Shown piece after piece: positions 32,820 through 40,890 of a stretch of DNA of 64,000 bases. Numbering within the stretch: position 1 is the first letter of the stretch; every line of letters starts with the position of its first letter. Origin of the DNA: Zhihengliuella sp. (lineage in GTDB: Bacteria; Actinomycetota; Actinomycetes; Actinomycetales; Micrococcaceae); assembly GCF_031178195.1 (NCBI RefSeq), contig NZ_JAPSJL010000006.1:62001-126000 (forward strand). Direction: 5' to 3'. The translations under genes and the position numbers were made by a program. Below the pieces are notes generated by a model. That model ran no database searches, was not told the origin of the DNA, and worked only from the letters and a program-made list of their open reading frames with translations.

Positions 32820-35111
32820 CTGATCCCCCTGCTCGGGTCCGGCCCGGCCCCCGAGCAGCTCCTGCACACCCAGATCCTCCCGGCCCGCGACGCCGTCCAC
32901 GGCCCCTGGCCCGACTGGGCGGACCCGCGCATCGTCGCAGCCTACGAGCGTCTCGGCGTCCAGCAGCCGTGGCTCCACCAGGTCCAGGCGGCGATGGCAG
33001 CGCACGGCGGCGAGCACGTCGTCGTCGCCACCGGTACCGCCTCCGGCAAGTCGCTGGCCTACCAGCTGCCGGCCCTCAACCGGATCGTGTCGTCCGCCGA
33101 GGCGGCGCCGAACGGCGACGGCGCCGTGGTCCTCTACCTCTCCCCGACCAAGGCACTCGCCGCCGACCAGCTCGCGGCCGTCGGCGCGCTCGACCTCCCG
33201 CACGTGCGGGCGGCGACGTACGACGGCGACACCGAGCGCGGCGAGCGGCGGTGGCTGCGCGACCACGGCAACTTCCTCCTGAGCAACCCGGACATGCTCC
33301 ACTACGGGATCCTGCCGAACCACGCGTGGTGGGCCCGGTTCTTCAAGCGACTGGCTTTCGTCGTCGTCGACGAGGCCCATAGCTACCGCGGCGTGTTCGG
33401 CTCGCACGTCGCGAATCTGCTGCGCCGGCTCCGCCGGGTGTGCGCGCACTACGGCTCCGACCCCGTCTTCATCGGCGCGTCCGCGACGAGCGCGGAGCCG
33501 GCTGAGTCCTTCGGCCGACTGATCGGCGCCCGGGCGACGGCCGTGACCACCGACTTCTCGCCGCACGGGCAGACGACCGTGGCCCTGTGGGAGCCGCCGC
33601 TGACGGACGCCAAGGGTGAGAACGGGGCGCCGCGCCGGCGGACGTCGATCGCCGAGACGTCGGACCTCATCGCCAACCTGGTCTGCGAGCGCGTCAGGAC
33701 CATCGGGTTCATCAAGTCCCGGCGCGGAGCGGAGACGATCGCGTCGATCACGCAGAGCATGCTCGACGAGGTCCACCCGGAACTGCGCAACCGCGTCGCC
33801 GCCTACCGCTCGGGATACCTCCCCGAAGAGCGGCGAGAGCTCGAACGCCAGCTGCGCTCGGGCGAGCTGCTGGCCATCGCCTCGACCCCGGCACTGGAGC
33901 TCGGCATCGACGTGTCGGGGCTGGACGCCGTCGTCGTGGCGGGCTGGCCGGGGACCCGCGCCTCCTTCTACCAGCAGATCGGGCGCGCCGGGCGCGCCGG
34001 GCAGGACGCGTTGGCGGTCTTCGTCGCCAGCGACGATCCGCTGGACACGTACCTGGCGCATCATCCGGAGGCGATCTTCGAGACGCCGGTCGAGGCCACG
34101 GTCTTCGACCCGGCGAACCCCTACGTCCTCGGTCCGCACCTCTGCGCGGCCGCGGCCGAGCACCCGCTGCGGCGTGAGGACGTGGACCTGTTCGGGCCGA
34201 CCGCGGGCGAACTGCTGGACCGGCTGGTCGAGCGCGGGTACCTGCGGCGCCGGCCCTCCGGCTGGTACTGGACGCATCCGGAGTCCGCCGCCGCCATGGT
34301 CAATCTGCGGGCCGACGGGGGCGGGCCGGTGAGCATCATCGACGCCGACACCGGCAGCCTGCTCGGGACCATGGACTCGCCCCAGACGCACTACCAGGCG
34401 CATCCGGAGGCCGTGTACGTCCACCAGGGCCAGACGTACATCGTCGAGGAGCTGAACGAGCAGGACCACTGCGTCCTCGTCCGGCGCGCCAACCCGAACT
34501 ACTACACGCAGGCCCGGGACATCACCAGCGTCAAGGTGCTCGACGTCGAGACGGCCGCTGACTGGGGCTCCGTGCGGATGCACTACGGGGATGTCCGGGT
34601 CACGACGCAGGTCGTGGGCTTCCAGCGGAAGTCGGTCTCCAGCAACGAGATCCTCGGGGAGGAACCGCTGGAGCTCGAACCGCGGGACCTGGACACCAAG
34701 GCGGTCTGGTTCACCGTCTCCGAGGCGGACCTGGTCTCGGCCGGCGTCGCCCCGGACGAGGTCCCGGGAGCCCTGCATGCCGCCGAGCACGCCGCGATCG
34801 GTCTTCTGCCCCTGGTCGCGACCAGTGACCGGTGGGACATCGGCGGAGTGTCCACGGCCATGCACGCCGACACCGAGTCGCCGACGATCTTCGTCTACGA
34901 CGGCCACCCCGGCGGCGCAGGGTTCGTGGAGCGCGGCTACCAGCGGGCCCGGACATGGCTGCTGGCGACACTGGAGGCCATCGAGGCCTGCGAGTGCGAC
35001 TGGGGCTGTCCCTCGTGCGTCCAGTCGCCGAAGTGCGGCAACAAGAACAACCCGCTGAGCAAGGCCGGGGCCGTCGCTCTCCTGCGCCGGCTCCTGCGCG
35101 ACGCCCGGTAG
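32820..35111 (+). CDS. DEAH-box helicase of the YprA/MrfA type with C-terminal Zn-binding domain
   Basis: ATP-dependent DNA helicase, TIGRFAM-style 'helicase/secretion neighborhood DEAH-box helicase'. Motif I 'ATGTASGKSLAYQLPAL', motif Ia region 'LYLSPTKALAADQLAAV', motif II 'VVDEAHSYRGVFGSHVA', motif III 'FIGASATSAEPAE', motif VI 'QQIGRAGRAGQDALAVF', and C-terminal DUF1998 with 'CECDWGCPSCVQSPKCGNKNNPL' (four Cys). The track starts at ATG 32994, but the frame upstream is clearly coding ('LIPLLGSGPAPEQLLHTQILPARDAVHGPWPDWADPRIVAAYERLGVQQPWLHQ'). No ATG, GTG or TTG exists there; 32820 (CTG) is a working start only. Confidence 0.85.
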   Translation: MIPLLGSGPAPEQLLHTQILPARDAVHGPWPDWADPRIVAAYERLGVQQPWLHQVQAAMAAHGGEHVVVATGTASGKSLAYQLPALNRIVSSAEAAPNGDGAVVLYLSPTKALAADQLAAVGALDLPHVRAATYDGDTERGERRWLRDHGNFLLSNPDMLHYGILPNHAWWARFFKRLAFVVVDEAHSYRGVFGSHVANLLRRLRRVCAHYGSDPVFIGASATSAEPAESFGRLIGARATAVTTDFSPHGQTTVALWEPPLTDAKGENGAPRRRTSIAETSDLIANLVCERVRTIGFIKSRRGAETIASITQSMLDEVHPELRNRVAAYRSGYLPEERRELERQLRSGELLAIASTPALELGIDVSGLDAVVVAGWPGTRASFYQQIGRAGRAGQDALAVFVASDDPLDTYLAHHPEAIFETPVEATVFDPANPYVLGPHLCAAAAEHPLRREDVDLFGPTAGELLDRLVERGYLRRRPSGWYWTHPESAAAMVNLRADGGGPVSIIDADTGSLLGTMDSPQTHYQAHPEAVYVHQGQTYIVEELNEQDHCVLVRRANPNYYTQARDITSVKVLDVETAADWGSVRMHYGDVRVTTQVVGFQRKSVSSNEILGEEPLELEPRDLDTKAVWFTVSEADLVSAGVAPDEVPGALHAAEHAAIGLLPLVATSDRWDIGGVSTAMHADTESPTIFVYDGHPGGAGFVERGYQRARTWLLATLEAIEACECDWGCPSCVQSPKCGNKNNPLSKAGAVALLRRLLRDAR

Positions 35112-35161
35112 GGGCGTGCACGCCGGTGCCCGGCGCGGACGGCCGGTCACCGGGGCGGGGC

Positions 35162-35587
35162 TCAGTGGTCTCCCTCACGAGGGCTCCACGGGGTCGGCGG
35201 CGGACCAGCGCGCGACGCGCCCGTCGCCTCCAGACCGGGAGGCCCGCGGCCCGGCCAGGGCGCCCACTCGCCGACGAGCCGGATCGACGTCACCACGTCG
35301 ACGATGCTGCCTCCGCTCCCGCTGCGGGCGCAGGAGACGAGCACGGCGTCGTTCCGCTGGGCGACATCGGCCGCCACGGTGCAGGGGTCCCCGCTGGCCA
35401 GGCCGCGGGCCGCGTCGGCGGCGGCCAGCGCCGCGAGGTCTGCCGCCGACGCCGCCCGTGTCGCCTGCACGGCCACGTGCGCGACGACGAGCACTGCGGC
35501 GATCGCGAGGGCGATGGCCGCGACTACCGAGACCATCAGCACGGTGCCCGAGCCACGTTCGGCGCTGGGCGGGGAGTCAGCCGGCAT
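35162..35587 (-). CDS. Rv3654c-like TadE-family pseudopilin/secretion protein
   Basis: 141 residues matching the 'helicase/secretion neighborhood TadE-like protein' family. After a short polar lead comes 'RGSGTVLMVSVVAAIALAIAAVLVVAHVAVQATRAASAADLAALAAADAA' (residues about 10-60), a type IV pilin-like N-terminal helix; the rest is extracytoplasmic with two cysteines ('DPCTVA', 'VSCARS'). ATG 35587 overlaps the upstream tadE stop by 11 bp. It is the last gene of the tad operon, converging with the helicase gene. Confidence 0.82.
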   Translation of the reverse strand: MPADSPPSAERGSGTVLMVSVVAAIALAIAAVLVVAHVAVQATRAASAADLAALAAADAARGLASGDPCTVAADVAQRNDAVLVSCARSGSGGSIVDVVTSIRLVGEWAPWPGRGPPGLEATGASRAGPPPTPWSPREGDH

Positions 35588-36047
35588 CGAAGGACGCCTC
35601 CGTCCTGGCCTGCGCCGTCGCCTCGAGGGTGAGGAGCTCGGCGCCAACTCCGGGGATCCGGATGCTCCGGCTGATGCTCGCGGTGCTGTACTCCGCCCCA
35701 GGCGAGATGCTGATGCGGGCGTCGCCGCCCGCATGGCGTCGGGCCGCCGCCGTGGCGGTCTCGGGGCTCTCCCCGCGCGCCAGTTCGCGCGCGGCCGCTC
35801 GAGCGCCCTCCTCGATCTGGATCTGCCCGACCCCGACGGACCCGATGCCCAGCCCGACAACGAGCAGGACCGCGATCGCGGGGAGCAGCACCGCCACTTC
35901 GGCGGTGCTGCTCCCCCGATCACCCGGCTCCGCGGCCCGGCCCTCGGACACTGTCCGCCGGACCACGACCGTCCCATCGCCGCCCGGGGCGTGCCGGGCC
36001 GGATCGCCGCCGAGGCGTCGCCGGGCGGTCCAGGCTCTGCGCTTCAT
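35577..36047 (-). CDS. TadE-like pseudopilin
   Basis: 156 residues. A basic cytoplasmic stretch of about 45 residues leads to 'DRGSSTAEVAVLLPAIAVLLVVGLGIGSVGVGQIQIEEGARAAARELARG', the TadE pattern with Glu five residues after the Gly cleavage position. TadE/TadF are minor pseudopilins processed by a prepilin peptidase and needed for Flp pilus or secretion machinery assembly. GAGGAGA lies before ATG 36047. It follows the DUF4244 gene by 52 bp. Confidence 0.86.
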   Translation of the reverse strand: MKRRAWTARRRLGGDPARHAPGGDGTVVVRRTVSEGRAAEPGDRGSSTAEVAVLLPAIAVLLVVGLGIGSVGVGQIQIEEGARAAARELARGESPETATAAARRHAGGDARISISPGAEYSTASISRSIRIPGVGAELLTLEATAQARTEASFDAG

Positions 36048-36099
36048 CTCGGTCTCCTCGCTCTACGGTTCGTCGGGCCGGGCGCGGGCCCCGTGGGGG

Positions 36100-36360
36100 T
36101 CAGTAGGACAGCGCCTTCTGGACGAGGCCCATCAGCAGCTCGCTGACGTCCCCGCTGGACAGGACGGTCACGAGCACGCCCGCGAATGCCACTGCGGCCA
36201 GGGCGACGATCGCGAACTCGGCGGTGGCGATCCCGTGCTCGCCGGCCCACTCCGGTCCGGCGAAGGTGAGTTCCTCCGTGCCGCCGGGCTCCTGGAACTG
36301 CGCGAGGTCGACGATCTCCGCGTTCTCCTCGGTCGGTGCTGCTGCTGTTGCGTGCTGCAT
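36100..36360 (-). CDS. DUF4244 Flp-like pilin
   Basis: 86 residues; the main pilin candidate of the locus. The N-terminal 44 residues are acidic and cleavable; the processing region reads 'GEHGIATAEFAIVALAAVAFAGVLVTVL', matching the Flp motif G-(I/T)TAEY with Phe for Tyr, and ending 'LMGLVQKALSY'. This is the DUF4244 pattern of actinobacterial tad loci. GGCAGGAGCC is a good ribosome binding site. A 186-bp gap separates it from tadC; I saw no clear internal promoter there. Confidence 0.86.
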   Translation of the reverse strand: MQHATAAAPTEENAEIVDLAQFQEPGGTEELTFAGPEWAGEHGIATAEFAIVALAAVAFAGVLVTVLSSGDVSELLMGLVQKALSY

Positions 36361-36546
36361 GGCTCCTGCCTTTCATCGATGCTGCGGCCAGCGGTTCCGC
36401 TGGTCTGACTCCAGCCTGCTCCCGCGCGGCTGGCGCCGCGTCCCCAGCGTGTCCGGCTCTGCAGAACTCTCGGTCCCGGTGCGGGTGTGGAGGACGAGTC
36501 GAATGCCGGGGTCGATCCGCGCGCTCCCTTCCCGGGGCCCGGCGGA

Positions 36547-37194
36547 TCAGAGGTCCGGCATCATCGAGATCACGAGCGGCAGGATCCCAATGCAGACGAA
36601 GGCGGGCAGCGCGCACAGCCCGAGCGGAACGACGAGACGGACACCCAGTTCGGCGGCGCGGCGCTCCTCCGCGCGCACCGACGCGCGCCGGTGCTCGGCA
36701 GCCGTTGTGCGCAGCAGCTTGGCGGCGGCGGCCCCCGAGCGGTGCGCGAATCCGAGGGCCTCGGCGAGCGGCCGGAAGGCGGGAGGCGCCTCGGCCCAGG
36801 CCCGTTCCCACTCCACCGACGCCAGCACGGCGTGGGCGACCCTCGCCAGGGGCTCGCACCCGGGGACCACGCGGGAGAGCGTCGTCAGCACCCCGGACAC
36901 GGGCTGTCCCGCCTGCAGCAGGCCAGCGCTGAGCTCGAGCAGGAGCGGGACATCGGCCTCGCCCACGGGGACTGCCCCGGCCCCGTGACCGTCCGGGGCC
37001 GAGGCCCCCGGGCCGGGCGGGCCGCCCGCCCCGGCGCGGCCAGTCGTCCCGGGTAGCGCCTGCCCGACGCCCCCGAGCCCGGCGTCCCGTCCGGCCCCTC
37101 CGCCCTGGCGTCGCTGCCAGCCGGGGGACGGCCCCCATGCGACCCACACCGACACCGCCGCGGCGACGGCGGCGACGACCACCAGCCCGCTCAT
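36547..37194 (-). CDS. tadC: TadC-like type II secretion F-domain protein
   Basis: 215 residues. N-terminal transmembrane segment 'LVVVAAVAAAVSVWVAWG', a Gly/Pro-rich linker, then a GspF-type domain 'PLLLELSAGLLQAGQPVSGVLTTLSRVVPGCEPLARVAHAV' and 'FAHRSGAAAAKLLRTTAAEHRRASVRAEERRAAELGVRLVVPLGLCALPAFVCIGILPLVI'. It is the inner-membrane platform component that transmits TadA ATPase motion to the pilus base. Its ATG overlaps the tadB stop (ATGA). Confidence 0.86.
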   Translation of the reverse strand: MSGLVVVAAVAAAVSVWVAWGPSPGWQRRQGGGAGRDAGLGGVGQALPGTTGRAGAGGPPGPGASAPDGHGAGAVPVGEADVPLLLELSAGLLQAGQPVSGVLTTLSRVVPGCEPLARVAHAVLASVEWERAWAEAPPAFRPLAEALGFAHRSGAAAAKLLRTTAAEHRRASVRAEERRAAELGVRLVVPLGLCALPAFVCIGILPLVISMMPDL

Positions 37195-38075
37195 CGACGC
37201 CTCCACGGCTCTCCGGGGCCCGCGTCCCGGCGGGCCCCCGCTCTCCGGGCGGCTGCGGCCGAGATGCTGGGCGGTGCCGAGCGGCCTGGTTCCGCGGTGC
37301 CGTTCGCTCTGCGCAACAGCCTCCGCGTCCAGGCGTGATTGAGGAACCAGAACGCCAGGCCCGCGGCGAAGCTGAGCTGGGCGAGCGGATGACCCAGGAG
37401 CAGGTCGACGGGCCTGGCCCCGAGCAGGACCGCCAGCAGGAGACCGACTGCTGGGAGGCCTGCGAGCAGGCGCGCCGTGGTCCGGGGCCCGGCGAGTGCG
37501 GACTGCCGGGCCCGGTGGAAGTCGTACGCCGCCTCGATCTGCTCGGCCAGTCGTTCCAGGAGCGCGGCCAAGGGCGCCCCGGTCTCCTCGCTGAGGCGCA
37601 GGCACCAGTGCACTCGTTCCCAGACGTGCCCGTAGGGGGTTCGCTCGAGGTGCCGGCGGATCCCCTGGGAGGAGGGCCGGCCCAGCGTGTGGGCGGTCCG
37701 CGCCGCCGTGGCGGCGGCCACGATGTCGTCCCGCCGGCGATGCTCGCGGGCCTCGCCCCGCGGGCCGGACGACCAGGTACTCCCGAGCATCTCCCACGCC
37801 TCGGCCGGCACCCGCCCTGACTCGAGGAGCGCTGCCAGCTGGCGCAGGGCCCGCGTGTGGGCCTCGACCTCCCCGTTCCCGCCCCGGGCCAGCCAGGCAT
37901 CCTGCAGCCTGCTCGCGGGACCGCAGGGGGCGGCTCCGGCGTGCGCTGCCGGGCTGATCCGTCCGGCGGGGCCAGTACGCCCCGCAGCCGGGAGAAGCGG
38001 ACCGCGGGGCAGCAGGAGCAGGACGGACAGCGCTGCCGCTGCGGCGGCGCAGACGACGAGCAGTCCCTGGCTCAT
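37191..38075 (-). CDS. tadB: TadB-like type II secretion F-domain protein
   Basis: 294 residues. N-terminal helix 'LLVVCAAAAAALSVLLLL', a soluble GspF-like bundle ('ALRQLAALLESGRVPAEAWEMLGSTW', 'RVHWCLRLSEETGAPLAALLERLAEQIEAAYDFHRARQSALAGPRTTARLLAGLPAVGLLLAVLLG') and a second membrane part. Second platform subunit of the Tad machine. Start and stop overlap the flanking genes (ATGA at both ends), indicating tight coupling tadA-tadB-tadC. Confidence 0.87.
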   Translation of the reverse strand: MSQGLLVVCAAAAAALSVLLLLPRGPLLPAAGRTGPAGRISPAAHAGAAPCGPASRLQDAWLARGGNGEVEAHTRALRQLAALLESGRVPAEAWEMLGSTWSSGPRGEAREHRRRDDIVAAATAARTAHTLGRPSSQGIRRHLERTPYGHVWERVHWCLRLSEETGAPLAALLERLAEQIEAAYDFHRARQSALAGPRTTARLLAGLPAVGLLLAVLLGARPVDLLLGHPLAQLSFAAGLAFWFLNHAWTRRLLRRANGTAEPGRSAPPSISAAAARRAGARRDAGPGEPWRRR

Positions 38076-39424
38076 GCGGCGTCCCGGACCGGCTTGAACC
38101 GGTGCCGCGGCACGGCGCGTTCACCGGCCGGAGCCTCCGACGGTTCGTCTGCCCGTTCGACCCGCAGAACCTCTGTCGGCAGACCGTGCTCGAGCAGCGG
38201 GCCGAGCAGCCGGGGGGCCTCGGCGCTCAGCTCGAGCCGGCCGTCCGCGCCGGTCCGGGCCAGCGGGACGGCCGTCAGCGCGCCGCCCTGCAGTTCGATC
38301 GCGGCCAGCGCCTCGGGGCCTCGCCGCGACGCCGCGGGCGTGGTCCGGCCCGCCGCTGCCCGGTCGGCCGCCGGCCCGCCGGTTGCGGCCGGGCGCTCCG
38401 TGCTGCGGGGGCGGCGCATATGGACGACGAAGTCCACCGCGCTCGCGGCCTGGAGCGCTGTTGCCTCCGGTCCGAGTCCGGCGAGCGCACCCATGGCGAC
38501 CAGCCGGGCCGGCACAGCGCCGGGCGAGCTGGCGTGCAGCGTCCCGCCCGCGCCGTCGTGCCCGGTGTTCATGGCGGCCAGGAAGTCGCGCAGCTCGGCG
38601 CCTCGGCACTCGCCGACGACGAGCCGGTCCGGCCGCATCCGCAACGACTGGCGGACGAGCTCGTCGAGCGTGACGGCTCCCGCACCCTCGACGTTTCCGG
38701 CCCGGCACTGCAGGTTGACCACGTGCGGGTGGTCGGGGGCGAGCTCGTGCGAGTCCTCGACGATGATCAGCCGCTCCCCGTGCGGGGCCGCGGCGAGCAT
38801 CGCGCTCAGGAGCGTCGTCTTGCCGGAGCCGGTCCCGCCGCTGACGAGGAAGTTGGTGCGAGCGGAGACGATGCTGCGCAGGAGGGGCAGCCAGGGGCTG
38901 TCCCTCCCCAGCAGTCCCTCGAGGTGGACCGTGTTGGGCGCCCGGACTCGCACGGAGATCACGGGCCCTCCCGTGGCCACGGGCGGCAGGACCGCATGGA
39001 CACGGTAAGGACCGACGACGACGTCGCCGCAGGGCTCGGCCTCGTCCAACCGTCGGCCCCCGGCAGCGACGAGCCGGACGGCGAGCCGGCGCACGGCCTC
39101 CGCGTCGGGGAATCGGTACTCGGCCCGGTCCAGCCCCTCCGGGCCGTCGAGCCACACGGCGCCGTCGCCGTCGACCAGGACGTCCGTCACGCCGGGCCGC
39201 TCCGCGTAGCGCTGCAGCGGCCCGAGGCCGGTCAGCTCCTCCTGGAGGATCCGCACCACCCGGGCCGTGGAGCCGCTGCCGACCACCAGGCCCGACGCGC
39301 GGACGGCTTCGGCCACGTCGGCGCCGGTGATCCGCCCGGACTGGGCCAGTGCCCTGGTGCGCACCTCCTCCAGCAGGCGTTCGTCCAGATGCCGGTCCCC
39401 GGGTCCCGACTCTCCGATGTTCAT
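38072..39424 (-). CDS. tadA: TadA/CpaF-type secretion ATPase
   Basis: Motor ATPase of the Tad pilus/secretion system (VirB11/GspE superfamily). 450 residues: N-terminal domain, then Walker A 'VSGGTGSGKTTLLSAMLAAAP', Asp box 'LIIVEDSHELAPDHPHVVNLQ', Walker B/His box 'LRMRPDRLVVGECRGAELRDFLAAMNTGHDGAGGTLHA', with the catalytic Glu. This matches the 'helicase/secretion neighborhood ATPase' family. The C-terminal 100 residues are Pro/Ala/Arg-rich ('GGPAADRAAAGRTTPAASRRG'). ATGA overlaps with cpaE-like gene upstream and tadB downstream. Confidence 0.94.
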   Translation of the reverse strand: MNIGESGPGDRHLDERLLEEVRTRALAQSGRITGADVAEAVRASGLVVGSGSTARVVRILQEELTGLGPLQRYAERPGVTDVLVDGDGAVWLDGPEGLDRAEYRFPDAEAVRRLAVRLVAAGGRRLDEAEPCGDVVVGPYRVHAVLPPVATGGPVISVRVRAPNTVHLEGLLGRDSPWLPLLRSIVSARTNFLVSGGTGSGKTTLLSAMLAAAPHGERLIIVEDSHELAPDHPHVVNLQCRAGNVEGAGAVTLDELVRQSLRMRPDRLVVGECRGAELRDFLAAMNTGHDGAGGTLHASSPGAVPARLVAMGALAGLGPEATALQAASAVDFVVHMRRPRSTERPAATGGPAADRAAAGRTTPAASRRGPEALAAIELQGGALTAVPLARTGADGRLELSAEAPRLLGPLLEHGLPTEVLRVERADEPSEAPAGERAVPRHRFKPVRDAA

Positions 39425-40746
39425 GGGTTCACCCCGGCGACGGCCGACGGCGACACCGAGGGAGCGTCGTCCAACGGAGGCCCGGCCGTCGGCCCGTCCG
39501 CTCCGCTGCCCTGCGGCGCGCAGACGGAGAGCAGGGGCGCGATCCGGCGCGCCACGGCTCCTCTGGCGACGGTGTGCAGGAGTCGGCCGTCAGCACCTGC
39601 ACGCTGCACCGCCGGAATCCGGGGAAGGTGCCCGGCGAGCGGGAGCCAGGCGTGCCGGGCGATCGACGGGGAGTCGGCGCCGGTCGGCAGCCGGCCGGTG
39701 ACGACGGCGTACGCGTGGCCGCCGCGTGAGGCGAGCCGCCCGTCGCCGAGTCCGAGCTGGGCGACCCGCTCCGCCGGGATCACGTGCAGGGTGGTGTGGG
39801 CGAGCTCCCGCACCTGCTGCGGCACACCACGGCCGCCGTCCACGACGACGACCTCGAAGGCCCGAGCGGCCGCCGCGAGGACCTCCCGCAGGACGGGTCC
39901 CAGCCGGCCCGCGGCTCCCGGGGCCGACGGAGCGCCCTGGCGGGCCCTCGACACGTACGGCCCCGGACGGAACGTCTCCGCGGCGCCGGTCCCGGGACCG
40001 CCGAGGCTCGTCATGACGCGCAGGCCCTCGACGGAGGGGAGCATCTCGAGCAGCTGCTGGGGTGGGATCCGGCCGTGCGAATCGACCGTGTCCTCCCAGG
40101 TGAGACCGTCCGCGGGGCCGGTCCCCAGAAGCGGCCAGAGTCCCGCCCCGGCCGCGTCGGCGTCGACGAGCACGGCGTCGTACCCCGCCCGTGCCGCGGC
40201 TGCCGCCGTCAGCGCTGCCGCGGTCGTCGTCCCTGCACCTCCGCAGGCGCCGACGAACAGGGCGACACGACCATCGCCGTCGGTCGTCGTCAGGGCGCCG
40301 AGGTACTCGCCGAGCCACGCCGACGCCTCCGGCAGAACGGCCACGCGTGCCCCGGGATGAAGGGCCGCGGCGCGCCAGAGCCGGGCCTGGTCCGCAGCCG
40401 CGCCGGTGAAGACCACGCCTGCCCCGGGACCCAGGCCGCCCGACGACGCGGCCCAGGGGCTGGAACCGCCGTGGTCCGCCGCCGCCGCGAACGAGTCGAG
40501 CATGTCCGCGGCCACGAGCAGGACCCCGTCGCCGACGGCGGCCGCCATCGCCGATGCCTCGGCGTGGACGGACAGCTCGACCCCCGCGGCGGCGGCGATC
40601 AGGGCGACAAGGTCCGTGTGCGCCGTGTCGGCGGTGAGCAGGTGGCAGCTGGGCTGCCGTCGCGGTCCACCCCGCTGACGGGCACCGGGCCGCCGGCCCG
40701 GCTCGCTGGTCCCGGACGATGAGGCGACGAATCTTTGCTCCTTCAT
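39421..40746 (-). CDS. CpaE-like (Ssd-type) septum/pilus localisation protein
   Basis: 441 residues, first gene of the tad operon; family 'helicase/secretion neighborhood CpaE-like protein' (mycobacterial Ssd). The MinD/ParA-like core begins 'VALFVGACGGAGTTTAAALTAAAAARAGYDAVLVDADAAGAGLWPLLG'. The usual KGGxGKT P-loop lysines are replaced (CGGAGTT), so ATP hydrolysis may be lost, as in other members. 'VVVDGGRG' replaces the Walker B line. Start ATG 40746 with GGGAGA nine bases upstream; the longer track start is unsupported. Confidence 0.85.
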   Translation of the reverse strand: MKEQRFVASSSGTSEPGRRPGARQRGGPRRQPSCHLLTADTAHTDLVALIAAAAGVELSVHAEASAMAAAVGDGVLLVAADMLDSFAAAADHGGSSPWAASSGGLGPGAGVVFTGAAADQARLWRAAALHPGARVAVLPEASAWLGEYLGALTTTDGDGRVALFVGACGGAGTTTAAALTAAAAARAGYDAVLVDADAAGAGLWPLLGTGPADGLTWEDTVDSHGRIPPQQLLEMLPSVEGLRVMTSLGGPGTGAAETFRPGPYVSRARQGAPSAPGAAGRLGPVLREVLAAAARAFEVVVVDGGRGVPQQVRELAHTTLHVIPAERVAQLGLGDGRLASRGGHAYAVVTGRLPTGADSPSIARHAWLPLAGHLPRIPAVQRAGADGRLLHTVARGAVARRIAPLLSVCAPQGSGADGPTAGPPLDDAPSVSPSAVAGVNP

Positions 40747-40878
40747 GCCGTCAGTCTCCCGCCGGTAGGCCCGCCCGCGGACTCCCCACCGCACGCCCTG
40801 TGGACCGGAGGGGGGCGTCGGCCGCCCTGTGGAGGACGAGTGGGCAGGCCGCCGACGCATCCTGTGGTCCGCCCCTGC

Positions 40879-40884
40879 CACAAT
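40879..40884 (+). promoter_or_regulatory. Possible -10 of the family A polymerase gene
   Basis: CACAAT followed by six bases and the GTG start. The same CACAAT-N6-start arrangement precedes proC. Confidence 0.35.
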
Positions 40885-40890
40885 GTCCGT

